Shown: positions 26,237 through 36,226, counted from the first letter of the stretch. The stretch is 57,301 bases of DNA from Oxalobacteraceae bacterium (GCA_023259175.1 JAHFQV010000012.1:1-57301); one strand, 5' to 3'. Numbers and translations are program-made. Notes: generated by a model not told the origin, from the sequence alone.

Positions 26237-26461
26237 GGAAGCGCGGATTTATTCGATAAGCGCGAAACACCATTTTTTTAAGAACCTGAATTTTCGACCT
26301 TGTTCAACGAAAAAATGGAGTTTCCCTCCGGGTTCGGCTCAAAATGGGCGATTTTGGCAGCAAATTCCCTTGCTTGGCACCAGCCAAGCTGCGGAAATGT
26401 TGCTACCAAACTCATCCCATTTTGGGCTCGAACGCGCATACCGAATAAATCCGCGCTTCCC
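26236..26461 (+). mobile_element. TA-flanked MITE, copy 2 (226 bp), inside the lpxK-kdsB operon
   Basis: Perfect 20-base inverted ends (26236-26255 and 26442-26461) are flanked by TA at 26234-26235 and 26462-26463. Hairpin 1 has arms 26264-26278 and 26310-26324 (14 of 15 paired). Hairpin 2 runs 26333-26433 with arms of about 47-50 bases and apex GCTTGGC-ACCA-GCCAAGC. It ends 39 bases before the kdsB start and lies between same-strand genes, so it should be present in the operon mRNA. Confidence 0.92.
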
Positions 26462-26500
26462 TAGCTTTCACCCTACTGATTTCTTGATTGCTAGCCACCC

Positions 26501-27247
26501 ATGAGCTTTACTGTGATTATTCCGGCGCGTCTCGCTTCGACGCGTTTGCCCAATAAGGCTTTGCTCGATTTAGGCGGCAAACCGATGGTGGTACGCACTG
26601 CTGAACGTGCGATGGCTTCTGGTGCTGGGCGGGTCTTGGTCGCCACAGATCATCAAGCGATTGTGCAAGCTTGCGCTGCGCATGGGATAGAGGCGCATAT
26701 GACGCGCGCCGATCATCCTTCGGGAACCGATAGAATTGCGGAAGTGGCCAGCGCTTTGCAATTGGCTGATGACGCGGTGGTGGTCAATGTGCAAGGTGAC
26801 GAGCCTTTGATTGATCCTGCCCTGATTAGCGCGACCGCTGCGATGGTCAGCCGAGCAACGCCAATGGCAACCGCGGCGCACCCCTTGAGCGATATTGTCG
26901 ATTTTTTTAATCCTAACGTGGTTAAAGTTGTGCTCGATCAGGCGCAGCAAGCCTTATTGTTTTCACGTGCACCGATTCCTTGGCAGCGCGATCATTTTGC
27001 GCAGGATCGTTCTAGTTTTCCCGATGGATTTACGGCGTTACGGCATATTGGAATTTATGCCTATCGCAGTGATTTTCTGGCGAACTATCCACAACTTCCA
27101 GTTTCCCCCTTGGAACAATGGGAATCCCTAGAACAATTACGCGTGTTGTGGAATCGGATTGGGATTGCGGTGCATATTGCCGCACATAGCCCCGCTGTTG
27201 GGGTCGATACGCTCGAAGATTTGCAGCGGGTTCGTCAATTTTTTTGA
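26501..27247 (+). CDS. kdsB: 3-deoxy-manno-octulosonate cytidylyltransferase KdsB
   Basis: The 248-residue cytoplasmic enzyme activates Kdo as CMP-Kdo for lipopolysaccharide inner core assembly. N-terminal [21 protein letters not shown] is the nucleotide-binding signature (two blocks: [21 protein letters not shown]). [10 protein letters not shown] and FSRAPIPW, then HIGIYAYR and [13 protein letters not shown], are conserved family motifs. It follows lpxK and the Trm112 gene but is separated from them by a MITE. No clear ribosome-binding site is seen before ATG 26501. Confidence 0.96.
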   Translation: MSFTVIIPARLASTRLPNKALLDLGGKPMVVRTAERAMASGAGRVLVATDHQAIVQACAAHGIEAHMTRADHPSGTDRIAEVASALQLADDAVVVNVQGDEPLIDPALISATAAMVSRATPMATAAHPLSDIVDFFNPNVVKVVLDQAQQALLFSRAPIPWQRDHFAQDRSSFPDGFTALRHIGIYAYRSDFLANYPQLPVSPLEQWESLEQLRVLWNRIGIAVHIAAHSPAVGVDTLEDLQRVRQFF

Positions 27248-28261
<1,014 letters not shown>

Positions 28262-28265
28262 TGAG

Positions 28266-28293
28266 AAAGCGGACTTTGTGTCCGCTTTTTTTT
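28266..28293 (+). terminator. Rho-independent terminator of adk
   Basis: Stem AAAGCGGAC / GTCCGCTTT with loop TTTGT and an eight-base T-run, starting 5 bases after the adk stop. Confidence 0.85.
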
Positions 28294-28421
28294 ATTCACA
28301 ATTTGAAAAACTTAGAGAAGGAGTTCGCGGCAAATTATAAGAAAAATCAAAACAACACTGTGCATCAGATACCGGTTCGAAAATATAGAAAATAAATTTG
28401 TTTGTTTTTGGAGGAGTCAAT

Positions 28422-30602
28422 ATGGTAGTTAATCTGTGGGTGGTTGTGGCATGTGGCGTAATAGCAGTGCTGTACGGTTTGCTGACGAGAAATTGGATAC
28501 TAAAACAAGACGCGGGAAATGCCCGCATGCAGGAGATTGCTACCGCGATACAAGAAGGTGCGGCCGCTTATTTGGCACGCCAATATAAGACCATAGGCAT
28601 GGTGGGTGCGGTGCTCTTTGTGTTGATCGCGTTTTTGCCAGGTCTGGGATTAACAACTGCGCTCGGCTTTTTGCTCGGCGCGGTCTTGTCGGGCGCTTGC
28701 GGTTTCATTGGCATGAACGTTTCCGTGCGCGCCAATGTGCGGACCGCGCAAGCGGCGACCAAGGGTATGAATCAAGCTTTGGATGTTGCGTTTAAAGGTG
28801 GCGCTATTACTGGCATGCTGGTGGCCGGTTTAGGACTTTTGGGCGTGGCGCTGTTCTACATGTATTTGTCGCGTGACCCCAGTGTCACTGTCAATCATGA
28901 TCTCATCAAGCCGCTCATAGGCTTGGCTTTCGGGGCCTCTTTGATTTCCATTTTTGCGCGTTTGGGCGGCGGCATCTTTACCAAGGGTGCCGATGTTGGC
29001 GCGGATTTGGTCGGTAAAGTCGAAGCAGGTATTCCCGAAGATGACCCTCGTAATCCAGCCGTGATTGCCGATAACGTAGGCGATAATGTCGGTGATTGCG
29101 CGGGGATGGCAGCCGATTTATTTGAAACCTATGTGGTGACCCTAATTGCGACCATGTTACTGGGTGCGTTGACGATGACGGGTACCGATGCGATTGTGTA
29201 TCCTTTGTTGTTGGGGGCCGTTTCTATCCCAGCTTCCATCATCGGCTGCTCGGTTGTTAAGCATACGCCTGGCAGTAAAATTATGTCGGCCTTATACAAA
29301 GGTTTGACTTGGGCGGCGGGTTTGTCGCTGATCGGGTTCGCGGTGGTGACTTGGATGTTGTTTAAAGAAGACGCACTCCGCCAACAAATGATGATTTCAT
29401 CCGTGGTCGGCATCGTGTTAACCGGCTTGATGGTTTATATCACCGAATACTACACAGGGACAGATTTCAAACCAGTGCGTCATATTGCCGAGGCATCGAC
29501 GACTGGCCACGGCACTAACATCATTGCAGGTTTGGGCGTTTCGATGAAATCAACGGCCTATCCCGTATTGGCGGTCTGCGTTGCGATTTTAGTGTCCTAC
29601 AAATTTGGCGGCGGCTTGTACGGCATCGCGGTTGCGGCCACTTCCATGCTTTCGATGGCCGGTATTATCGTTGCGCTCGATGCCTATGGCCCGATTACCG
29701 ATAATGCAGGGGGTATCGCCGAAATGGCGGGCATGCCTGATTCGGTACGCGCCATTACCGACCCGCTAGATGCCGTTGGAAACACGACTAAAGCGGTCAC
29801 TAAGGGCTATGCGATTGGCTCTGCAGGTTTGGCGGCCTTGGTTTTGTTTGCGGATTACACCCATGCTTTAAGCTCGGTCGGTATGTCGATTAAGTTTGAT
29901 TTATCCGATCCGCAAGTGAATGTGGGTCTGATTATTGGTGGCTTGATTCCCTATTTATTCGGTGCGATGGCAATGGAAGCGGTGGGGCGTGCGGCGGGTG
30001 CGGTCGTGGTGGAAGTGCGTCGTCAATTCCGCGACATCAAAGGCATCATGGATGGAAGCGGCAAGCCTGAATACGATAAAGCGGTTGATATGTTGACGGC
30101 TTCGGCGATTAAAGAAATGATACTGCCTTCATTATTGCCAGTCGCTGTGCCCATCTTAGTCGGACTTACTTTGGGCGCTGCGGCATTGGGCGGCATGTTA
30201 ATGGGAACGATTGTGACGGGTTTGTTCGTTGCCATTTCGATGACTACCGGCGGTGGAGCTTGGGATAACGCAAAAAAATACATTGAAGATGGTCATTTTG
30301 GCGGCAAAGGTTCCGACGCGCATAAAGCGGCAGTGACGGGTGATACCGTGGGCGATCCCTACAAAGACACCGCCGGCCCTGCGATCAATCCTTTGATCAA
30401 AATTATCAATATTGTGGCCTTGTTGTTGGTACCCTTGTTGCCTTTGGTTCCTTGGCATCAAGTTCAAGCGCCACCAGCGCCGGTTGTGATGACCGCGCCT
30501 GCGGCTGAGTTGCCCGTAGTGGCGGCACCGACGGCTTTGGAGGTGGTTAAAGTTGAAGCAGCTAGCGTACCTGCGGCGGCCTCCGCATCAGCATCAAAAT
30601 AG
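28422..30602 (+). CDS. hppA: Membrane-bound proton-translocating pyrophosphatase, K+-independent type
   Basis: The 726-residue, roughly 16-helix inner-membrane pump hydrolyses pyrophosphate and exports protons. The substrate site is seen in [20 protein letters not shown] and [20 protein letters not shown]; the second metal-binding region has [16 protein letters not shown] and [15 protein letters not shown]. The determinant region reads [12 protein letters not shown] with Lys457 and Thr460, the pair typical of K+-independent enzymes (Ala and Gly in K+-dependent ones). ATG 28422 follows GGAGG. The final 45 or so residues are an Ala/Pro/Val-rich extension not seen in standard family members. Confidence 0.95.
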   Translation: MVVNLWVVVACGVIAVLYGLLTRNWILKQDAGNARMQEIATAIQEGAAAYLARQYKTIGMVGAVLFVLIAFLPGLGLTTALGFLLGAVLSGACGFIGMNVSVRANVRTAQAATKGMNQALDVAFKGGAITGMLVAGLGLLGVALFYMYLSRDPSVTVNHDLIKPLIGLAFGASLISIFARLGGGIFTKGADVGADLVGKVEAGIPEDDPRNPAVIADNVGDNVGDCAGMAADLFETYVVTLIATMLLGALTMTGTDAIVYPLLLGAVSIPASIIGCSVVKHTPGSKIMSALYKGLTWAAGLSLIGFAVVTWMLFKEDALRQQMMISSVVGIVLTGLMVYITEYYTGTDFKPVRHIAEASTTGHGTNIIAGLGVSMKSTAYPVLAVCVAILVSYKFGGGLYGIAVAATSMLSMAGIIVALDAYGPITDNAGGIAEMAGMPDSVRAITDPLDAVGNTTKAVTKGYAIGSAGLAALVLFADYTHALSSVGMSIKFDLSDPQVNVGLIIGGLIPYLFGAMAMEAVGRAAGAVVVEVRRQFRDIKGIMDGSGKPEYDKAVDMLTASAIKEMILPSLLPVAVPILVGLTLGAAALGGMLMGTIVTGLFVAISMTTGGGAWDNAKKYIEDGHFGGKGSDAHKAAVTGDTVGDPYKDTAGPAINPLIKIINIVALLLVPLLPLVPWHQVQAPPAPVVMTAPAAELPVVAAPTALEVVKVEAASVPAAASASASK

Positions 30603-30621
30603 CGTAATTTTTTTCGCTAGG

Positions 30622-30645
30622 AAAGGCGGCTTCGGCCGCTTTTTT
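30622..30645 (+). terminator. Rho-independent terminator of hppA
   Basis: Stem AAAG-GCGGC / GCCGC-TTT with a TTCG tetraloop and T-tract. Confidence 0.82.
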
Positions 30646-30676
30646 GTTTTGTATTGTTGGAAGTTTCGGTACAATA

Positions 30677-30692
30677 TTGACGTTTACGTTAA
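30677..30692. promoter_or_regulatory. Palindrome TTGACG-TTTA-CGTTAA before the SDR gene; LiuR-like
   Basis: A 16-base inverted repeat (5 of 6 arm pairs) follows a possible -10 (TACAAT, 30670-30675) and lies 43 bases before the start codon. From memory, MerR-family LiuR sites in branched-chain amino-acid catabolism genes look like this. The downstream gene fits such a pathway. Confidence 0.35.
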
Positions 30693-30734
30693 CGGAACTT
30701 CGCAGAAACTGCGCTTCAACTCTTAGGAAAAAAT

Positions 30735-31493
30735 ATGCAAATCGAAAATAATGTTTTTATTGTGACAGGTGGTGCTTCGGGTTTGGGTGAGGCGACGGCG
30801 CGTATGATCGTGGCCAATGGTGGTCAAGTGGTGATCGCAGACGTACAAGTGGAAGCCGGCGAAAAGTTGGCCTTGGAATTGCAGGCGAGTTTTGTGAAGT
30901 GCGATGTGACGTCGGAAGAAGATGGCAAAGCGGTGATCGCTGCAGCAACAGCGCGTGGAACTTTGCGCGGCTTGATTAATTGTGCTGGCGTTGCGCCCGC
31001 CATGAAAACCGTGGGCAAAGAGGGTGCCCATGCTTTGGAATTATTTCAGCGCGTGGTCAATATTAACCTAGTTGGCACCTTCAATATGGCGCGCCTAGCC
31101 GCCGAAGCGATGAGTAAAACAGAAGCCAGTGCTGATGCTGAACGCGGCATCATCATCAATACCGCGTCCGTTGCTGCGTATGACGGACAAATGGGGCAGG
31201 CGGCTTACGGTTCCTCCAAAGCCGCCGTGGTTGGTTTGACCTTGCCGATGGCACGCGATTTATCGCGTAATGGGATTCGTGTGATGACCATCGCACCAGG
31301 TATTTTCGAAACGCCGATGTTGCTCGGTATGCCACAAGAAGTGCAAGATGCCTTGGGTAAAATGGTACCTTTCCCTTCTCGTTTAGGAAAACCTGCCGAA
31401 TACGCACAACTGGCCAAAACCATCATTGAAAATAGGATGCTCAATGGTGAAACGATACGTTTGGACGGCGCGATCCGCATGCAAGCTAAATAA
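30735..31493 (+). CDS. SDR family 3-hydroxyacyl-CoA dehydrogenase, type II-like
   Basis: The 252-residue short-chain dehydrogenase has Rossmann motif TGGASGLGEATAR (about 11-23), NCAGVAP, catalytic Ser in NTASVAAYDGQMGQ, and YGSSKAA with the Tyr-x3-Lys pair. The C-terminal half (APGIFETPMLLGMP) resembles the HSD17B10 / 2-methyl-3-hydroxybutyryl-CoA dehydrogenase group. These use NAD+ on 3-hydroxyacyl-CoA in isoleucine and fatty-acid breakdown (family knowledge). RBS TAGGAAAA precedes the ATG. Substrate specificity is inference. Confidence 0.88.
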   Translation: MQIENNVFIVTGGASGLGEATARMIVANGGQVVIADVQVEAGEKLALELQASFVKCDVTSEEDGKAVIAAATARGTLRGLINCAGVAPAMKTVGKEGAHALELFQRVVNINLVGTFNMARLAAEAMSKTEASADAERGIIINTASVAAYDGQMGQAAYGSSKAAVVGLTLPMARDLSRNGIRVMTIAPGIFETPMLLGMPQEVQDALGKMVPFPSRLGKPAEYAQLAKTIIENRMLNGETIRLDGAIRMQAK

Positions 31494-31640
31494 TCGTGTT
31501 GAAATCGTGGTGAAATTCCCACTTCAAAAATCAAGCAAATGGCTTTCTTGAAGACAATTTGATTGCGCCGGATTACACTGTAGCAAGACAAGTCTCAGTC
31601 GCATCCATGTCGTAGTCTTGATTTTTGGAGCTGGAATCAA

Positions 31641-32849
31641 ATGATTGATAACGGCCATACAGGTCTCATTTTAACCGGCGGTGGAGCGCGAGCCGCTTAT
31701 CAGGTCGGCGTGCTCAAGGCGATTTCAGATATCTTGCTGGAAGAGGCTTGGGACCCTAAGGAAAACCCCTTTGGCATTATTTGCGGCACCTCCGCCGGTG
31801 CGATCAACGCGACAGCCTTGGCCTGTCGTTGCGATAATTTTCGTGAGTCGGTCAGCAGTATTGTTCATGTCTGGAGTCATTTTGAAGCGGCGCAAGTGTA
31901 TCGTGCCGATTCATTGGGTGTGATACGGTCTGGTGCGCGCTGGCTATCCATTATGTCGTTCGGATGGCTGCTCAATAAATGGCGTAAATCACCCCCCACC
32001 TCATTGCTCGACAACTCGCCCTTGGGCGGTTTGCTGTTGCGCATGCTCGATATGGAACGTCTAGACGCGGCATTTTCTAGCGGGGTTTTGCAAGCACTCG
32101 CTGTGACAGCTTCGTCCTACACGACAGGTCACCATCTTACCTTTTATCAGACCCTTAAAGACATTGAGCCTTGGGTGCGCAGTCAACGCTTGGCGCAGCG
32201 CGACTTTATCGGCATTCAACACCTCTTGGCCTCGTCTGCGATTCCGTTTATCTTCCCGTCCGTTCCGCTTAATTGGGGTGGTCATTTGGAATATTGCGGC
32301 GATGGATCGATGCGCCAGCTTGCACCGATTTCACCGGCCATCCATTTGGGCTCAAAAAAGGTATTGATCATTGGTGCCGGTCGTTTAAGCGAACCGCCAC
32401 AATCTGTGTTTCAAGTGGCGACCTATCCTAGCCTCGCGCAAATTGCCGGGCACGCGATGTCGAGTATTTTCTTGGATAGTTTGGCGGTGGATATTGAACG
32501 TCTGCAGCGCATCAACAAAACCTTGTCGATGCTGCCGCCTGACATACTGGAAAAAACACCACTTAAACCGGTTGAATTATTGGTCATCGCACCTTCGGAG
32601 CGCTTGGATGAAATCGCTAGCCGCCATACCCATAGCCTACCTTTGCCAGTGAGAACGATGTTAGGCGGCATTGGTGCCACCGACGCACGCGGCGCCGCGC
32701 TGGCTTCCTATCTTTTGTTCGAGTCGAGTTTTACCCAGGAATTGATAAACTTGGGCAAGACCGATACCCATGCGATGCGCGATGAAGTCGTGGGATTTTT
32801 TGGTAGCCGCAGACAGGCGTCTGCGGCAAGCGATTTAGAAACGAGCTAA
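31641..32849 (+). CDS. Patatin-like phospholipase
   Basis: The 402-residue lipase-fold protein has the oxyanion-hole glycines in GLILTGGGARAAYQVGVL (about residues 8-25), the nucleophile elbow GTSAGAIN with catalytic Ser near 52, and the partner Asp in YCGDGSMRQLAP. Length and the block SSAIPFIFPSV fit RssA/patatin family esterases. It would hydrolyse acyl chains from phospholipids. It has no signal peptide, so it is probably cytoplasmic or membrane-associated. It ends one base from the convergent small exported protein gene, with no terminator visible between. Confidence 0.9.
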   Translation: MIDNGHTGLILTGGGARAAYQVGVLKAISDILLEEAWDPKENPFGIICGTSAGAINATALACRCDNFRESVSSIVHVWSHFEAAQVYRADSLGVIRSGARWLSIMSFGWLLNKWRKSPPTSLLDNSPLGGLLLRMLDMERLDAAFSSGVLQALAVTASSYTTGHHLTFYQTLKDIEPWVRSQRLAQRDFIGIQHLLASSAIPFIFPSVPLNWGGHLEYCGDGSMRQLAPISPAIHLGSKKVLIIGAGRLSEPPQSVFQVATYPSLAQIAGHAMSSIFLDSLAVDIERLQRINKTLSMLPPDILEKTPLKPVELLVIAPSERLDEIASRHTHSLPLPVRTMLGGIGATDARGAALASYLLFESSFTQELINLGKTDTHAMRDEVVGFFGSRRQASAASDLETS

Positions 32850-32850
32850 A

Positions 32851-33099
32851 TTAGCAAAGATAGTTGCCACAGCAAGGTTCTTTTTCCACAGTGTAGTAAG
32901 CAGTCCGTGTACCAGAGCGTGAACTGGTGCCATTGCAATGGATTACAGTGTAGCCTACCTCAGTGGTCAAACTCGCGTTGCTGTAATACGTCGTGTAGGT
33001 TTCCATTCTATAGACGGCGTAGGCTTGAAATGAGACGAGTGCGAATGCCGCGAAGCCAGCTACAGCGGAAGCGATTTTGATCGATTTCTTAAAGTTCAT
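32851..33099 (-). CDS. Small exported Tyr-rich, four-cysteine protein (DUF6289-like)
   Basis: This 82-residue product has a clear signal peptide of about 28 residues (KIASAVAGFAAFALVSFQAYA). The remaining 54 residues are rich in Tyr and Thr and carry four cysteines (His-Cys, a Cys-Cys pair, C-terminal Leu-Cys). The pattern YYSNASLTTEVGYTVIHCNG resembles small exported DUF6289-type proteins; this is by eye. AGGAG precedes the ATG on the minus strand. MITE copy 3 lies 38 bases upstream. No function is known to me. Confidence 0.8.
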   Translation of the reverse strand: MNFKKSIKIASAVAGFAAFALVSFQAYAVYRMETYTTYYSNASLTTEVGYTVIHCNGTSSRSGTRTAYYTVEKEPCCGNYLC

Positions 33100-33137
33100 T
33101 TTAACTCCTGTAATGTTTACCTTGGTTGAGATAGTTA

Positions 33138-33363
33138 AGGAAGAGCGGGTTTATTCGATAAGCGCGAAACACCATTTTTTTAAGAACCTGAATTTTTGAC
33201 CTTGTTCAACGAAAAAATGGAGTTTCCCTCCGGGTTCGGCTCAAAATGGGCGATTTTGGCAGCGAATTCCCTTGCTTGGCACCAGCCAAGCTGCGGAAAT
33301 GTTGCTACCAAACTCATCCCATTTTGGGCTCGAACGCGCATACCGAATAAATCCGCGCTTCCT
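33138..33363 (+). mobile_element. TA-flanked MITE, copy 3 (226 bp)
   Basis: Left end AGGAAGAGCGGGTTTATTCG (two changes from the others) and right end CGAATAAATCCGCGCTTCCT, flanked by TA at 33136-33137 and 33364-33365. Same orientation as copy 2 and nearly identical to it inside. It lies between the small exported protein gene and the barstar gene, both of which start away from it. Confidence 0.9.
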
Positions 33364-33676
33364 TAATCCACGGGCTCTCGATTTTTGCACAATATTAAAT
33401 ATATTTAAGCTTGTGCTAAATACTCTTGAAAAACCGTGCAGCTAATGTACATCATTTTTGAAATAAAAAAATGGGTAGTGTCTTGCGAAAGTGTAAAACA
33501 CGTAAGCGAATGTGATTTGCGCGCGAGTAATTAGGCTTTTGCGCAACATCTTTAGGCACTGAACGCAAATTTTCCAAATAGAATGTAAGCTTGATCCAAA
33601 ATCTAGGTTCAACTTAGGAGACCTCGACGTAAGCTTCGCCTACAATGCAAAGTATCCCAAACCGATGGAGGGCCGC
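33364..33676. other. Gene-free AT-rich leader region before the barstar gene
   Basis: About 310 bases with an AT-rich patch (AATATTAAATATATTTA near 33392) and no gene. It presumably carries the barstar promoter. I see no clear operator. Confidence 0.45.
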
Positions 33677-34084
33677 ATGCTGGACAATCACAAGGTGCAG
33701 GCAATCGCGTTTAAGCGCGGTGACCGACGACTGTTGCGGACGCTGCAGAGTGAGGCACTGCTGCGTGGGCAGCATTTCTTGTACGCTGACTGTGGCAAAG
33801 CCCATACCAAGTGGCAGATACTGGATAAAGTTGCGCGCAGCTTTGGCTTTCCCGAACAATTTGGTGATAATTTCGATGTGCTTCTAGATTGCCTTACTAT
33901 TCGCCTAGCGGCTGCAGGGGAACAGCAAGGATTCTTTGTGGTTTTAGATCGGCTCCATGCCGCCACCCATCTCGAACATGAATTGCAAGAAGTGTTATTG
34001 ACGGTTTTCCTTGACGCAGGCGATTTTTGGATGGACTTGGGTGTGCCATTTCGGATTTACTATTCTACGATTGATACCTTGTAA
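33677..34084 (+). CDS. Barstar family protein (barnase-inhibitor-like), no nuclease partner nearby
   Basis: The 135-residue acidic protein carries the barstar core: ILDKVARSFGFPEQFGDNFDVLLDCL (two blocks: ILDKVARSFGFPEQ, FGDNFDVLLDCL) followed by GFFVVLDRL. The segment FGDNFDVLLDCL corresponds to the barnase-binding helix region of barstar (YGxNWDALWDCL). ATG 33677 is preferred over 33665 because GGAGGG sits five bases before it. Barstars neutralise extracellular-type RNases or polymorphic toxins. No ribonuclease gene adjoins it; purN follows 105 bases later. It may be an orphan immunity protein or a housekeeping homologue. Confidence 0.85.
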   Translation: MLDNHKVQAIAFKRGDRRLLRTLQSEALLRGQHFLYADCGKAHTKWQILDKVARSFGFPEQFGDNFDVLLDCLTIRLAAAGEQQGFFVVLDRLHAATHLEHELQEVLLTVFLDAGDFWMDLGVPFRIYYSTIDTL

Positions 34085-34189
34085 ATTAAGCTTGTACTGC
34101 GCATAAATAAGCAAGACTTTCCCCCAATAGAATAAGAGCAAAGTGGCGTTTCGCTTGGGCTAAAACCCGGACAGCGGTACAATGCCGCC

Positions 34190-34792
34190 ATGAAAAACAT
34201 CGTTATCCTTATTTCTGGACGTGGCAGCAATATGCAGGCCATTGTTCAAACTGCCCAGAAAGAGCAGTGGTCGGCCAAGATCGCCGCAGTCATTAGCAAT
34301 AAGCCCGACGCTGCAGGTTTGGCATTCGCGCACGCGCAGGGCATTCCAACTGCGGTGGTTGAGAGTAAGAAATTCGCCACTCGCGAAGCTTTTGATGCAG
34401 CCTTGCAAACGCAGATCGATGTGTTCTCGCCCGACTGCGTGGTACTCGCCGGATTTATGCGTATATTGACACCGGCTTTCGTGGCGCATTATGAAAATCG
34501 TCTGCTCAATATTCATCCCTCTTTATTGCCTAGTTTTGTCGGCTTACACACCCATCGGCAAGCCTTGGACGCGGGTGTTAAAGTGCATGGCGCGACCGTC
34601 CATTTTGTGACGGCGGAACTCGATCACGGCCCGATTATTGATCAAGCGACGATAACAGTGTTTGATGACGATACCGAAGAAAGTTTAGCGCAGCGCTTGC
34701 TGACACAGGAGCATCAAATGTATCCACGCGCAGTGCATCGCTTTGTCGAAGGACAATTAAAGATTCGTGGTAATCGCGTTCTAAAAAATTAG
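34190..34792 (+). CDS. purN: Phosphoribosylglycinamide formyltransferase PurN
   Basis: The 200-residue enzyme transfers a formyl group from 10-formyl-THF to GAR in purine synthesis. ILISGRGSNMQA (residues 6-17) binds the phosphate. NIHPSLLPSF (catalytic Asn and His) and VHFVTAELDHGPII with the catalytic Asp are all present. Family length is about 190-215. Confidence 0.96.
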   Translation: MKNIVILISGRGSNMQAIVQTAQKEQWSAKIAAVISNKPDAAGLAFAHAQGIPTAVVESKKFATREAFDAALQTQIDVFSPDCVVLAGFMRILTPAFVAHYENRLLNIHPSLLPSFVGLHTHRQALDAGVKVHGATVHFVTAELDHGPIIDQATITVFDDDTEESLAQRLLTQEHQMYPRAVHRFVEGQLKIRGNRVLKN

Positions 34793-34868
34793 CTAAAAAT
34801 TAGCTACAAGGACGTAAGGGACTTGCTGCTCTTTTACGCCTACACCGTTTTATTAATGAAGGAATTTC

Positions 34869-36203
34869 ATGAGATTAGCCCCCGCCATTGTTGGCCATAC
34901 CGAAGAAGTGTTGCGCGAAATTTTGCGTTTCACTGGACCTGCCGACGGCACTTTATCGCGTTATTTTCGTGAGCATCCGCGTTTGGGTTCGCGCGAGCGT
35001 GGCGTGATTGCGGAAGCGATTTACGGTTTGTTACGCAATAAGAGTGTGTACACCAGTTTTTCCGAATCAGGCAGTGGTTCGCAAATGCGCCGTCTAACTT
35101 TGTTGGGCTTAGCCGATGCGGTCGGCATTGATGCTTTGGGCGGTTTATCAGAAGACGAGGCGGTCTGGTTAAATCGGGTGATGGAGATTGATCGTACTCA
35201 TCTGCCGACAACACAGCAATCGAATATGCCTAACTGGCTCTGGCAAAAAATGCTCGCTCGCTTTGGCGAATCGGCAGCGATGGCTTTGGCGCAATCGCTC
35301 AATACGCCGGCACCACTTGATTTGCGTGTGAATGCACTGAAAGCGAATCGTGATGATGTGATTGCGAGTTTGGCGCAGGCTCCGATTGTTGCTAGCCCTA
35401 CGCCTTATTCTGCTCTGGGTTTGCGCGTCATTAAGAAGCCATCGATACAAAATCTGCCTTTGTTTAAAGACGGCAGCATCGAGGTGCAAGATGAAGGTAG
35501 TCAAGTTTTAGCTCAAATTTTGGGTGCGAAGCGCGGCGAAATGGTGGCCGATTTTTGTGCCGGTGCCGGTGGTAAGACTTTGGCTTTGGGTGCGGCGATG
35601 CGTAATACCGGGCGGCTCTATGCCTTCGATATTTCGGAAAAACGTTTGGCAAAACTCAAGCCACGTTTGGCACGCAGCGGTTTATCGAACGTGCATCCGG
35701 TGGTGATTGCGCATGAACGCGATGCGAAGATTAAGCGTCTCGCTGGAAAATTAGATCGCGTTTTAGTCGATGCGCCTTGTAGTGGATTGGGTACTTTGCG
35801 CCGTAATCCAGACGTTAAATGGCGTCAAAATTTAGAAGGCATTGCTGAACTCAATCAAAAGCAAGCCGCTATCTTGGATAGCGCTGCGCGCTTGGTGAAA
35901 TTCGGTGGGCGTTTGGTGTATGCCACTTGCAGTATTTTGGAAGAAGAAAATGAAGGCATCGTGCAGCAGTTTTTAGCGGCCCATGCGGATTTTGAATTGC
36001 GTCCGATGTCGCAGATTTTAGAGGAGCAAAAAATTGATCTCGTGATGGGTGATTATTTGAATCTGACACCGCATCAACATCAGACCGATGGTTTCTTTGC
36101 CGCCGTTTTGCAAAGGAAAAAAGAAGTGAAAAAAGAACTTCCGACGGAAGCTCCACTTGAAACTGAGGTGGAAGCTGACCACAATTCTGGCGACGCGCAA
36201 TAA
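34869..36203 (+). CDS. rsmB: 16S rRNA (cytosine-5) methyltransferase RsmB
   Basis: The 444-residue S-adenosylmethionine-dependent enzyme methylates C967 of 16S rRNA (E. coli numbering). An N-terminal NusB-like domain (to about 130) precedes the Rossmann core. That core has DFCAGAGGKTLAL, the motif IV cysteine in DAPCSGLGTLRRNPDVKWR, and the catalytic motif VI cysteine in YATCSILEEENE. Acidic C-terminal tail. AAGGA precedes the ATG. It starts 76 bases after purN. Confidence 0.94.
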   Translation: MRLAPAIVGHTEEVLREILRFTGPADGTLSRYFREHPRLGSRERGVIAEAIYGLLRNKSVYTSFSESGSGSQMRRLTLLGLADAVGIDALGGLSEDEAVWLNRVMEIDRTHLPTTQQSNMPNWLWQKMLARFGESAAMALAQSLNTPAPLDLRVNALKANRDDVIASLAQAPIVASPTPYSALGLRVIKKPSIQNLPLFKDGSIEVQDEGSQVLAQILGAKRGEMVADFCAGAGGKTLALGAAMRNTGRLYAFDISEKRLAKLKPRLARSGLSNVHPVVIAHERDAKIKRLAGKLDRVLVDAPCSGLGTLRRNPDVKWRQNLEGIAELNQKQAAILDSAARLVKFGGRLVYATCSILEEENEGIVQQFLAAHADFELRPMSQILEEQKIDLVMGDYLNLTPHQHQTDGFFAAVLQRKKEVKKELPTEAPLETEVEADHNSGDAQ

Positions 36204-36226
36204 GATTTTTTTGAAAATTTAGGATC

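Noticed and set aside
26229-26504. A 91-codon frame over MITE copy 2
   Set aside because: It has no ribosome-binding site, and its reading is the repeat itself. The other copies do not keep the frame.
33677-34084. Toxin-antitoxin pair with the barstar gene
   Set aside because: No RNase or small toxin frame lies beside it on either strand.
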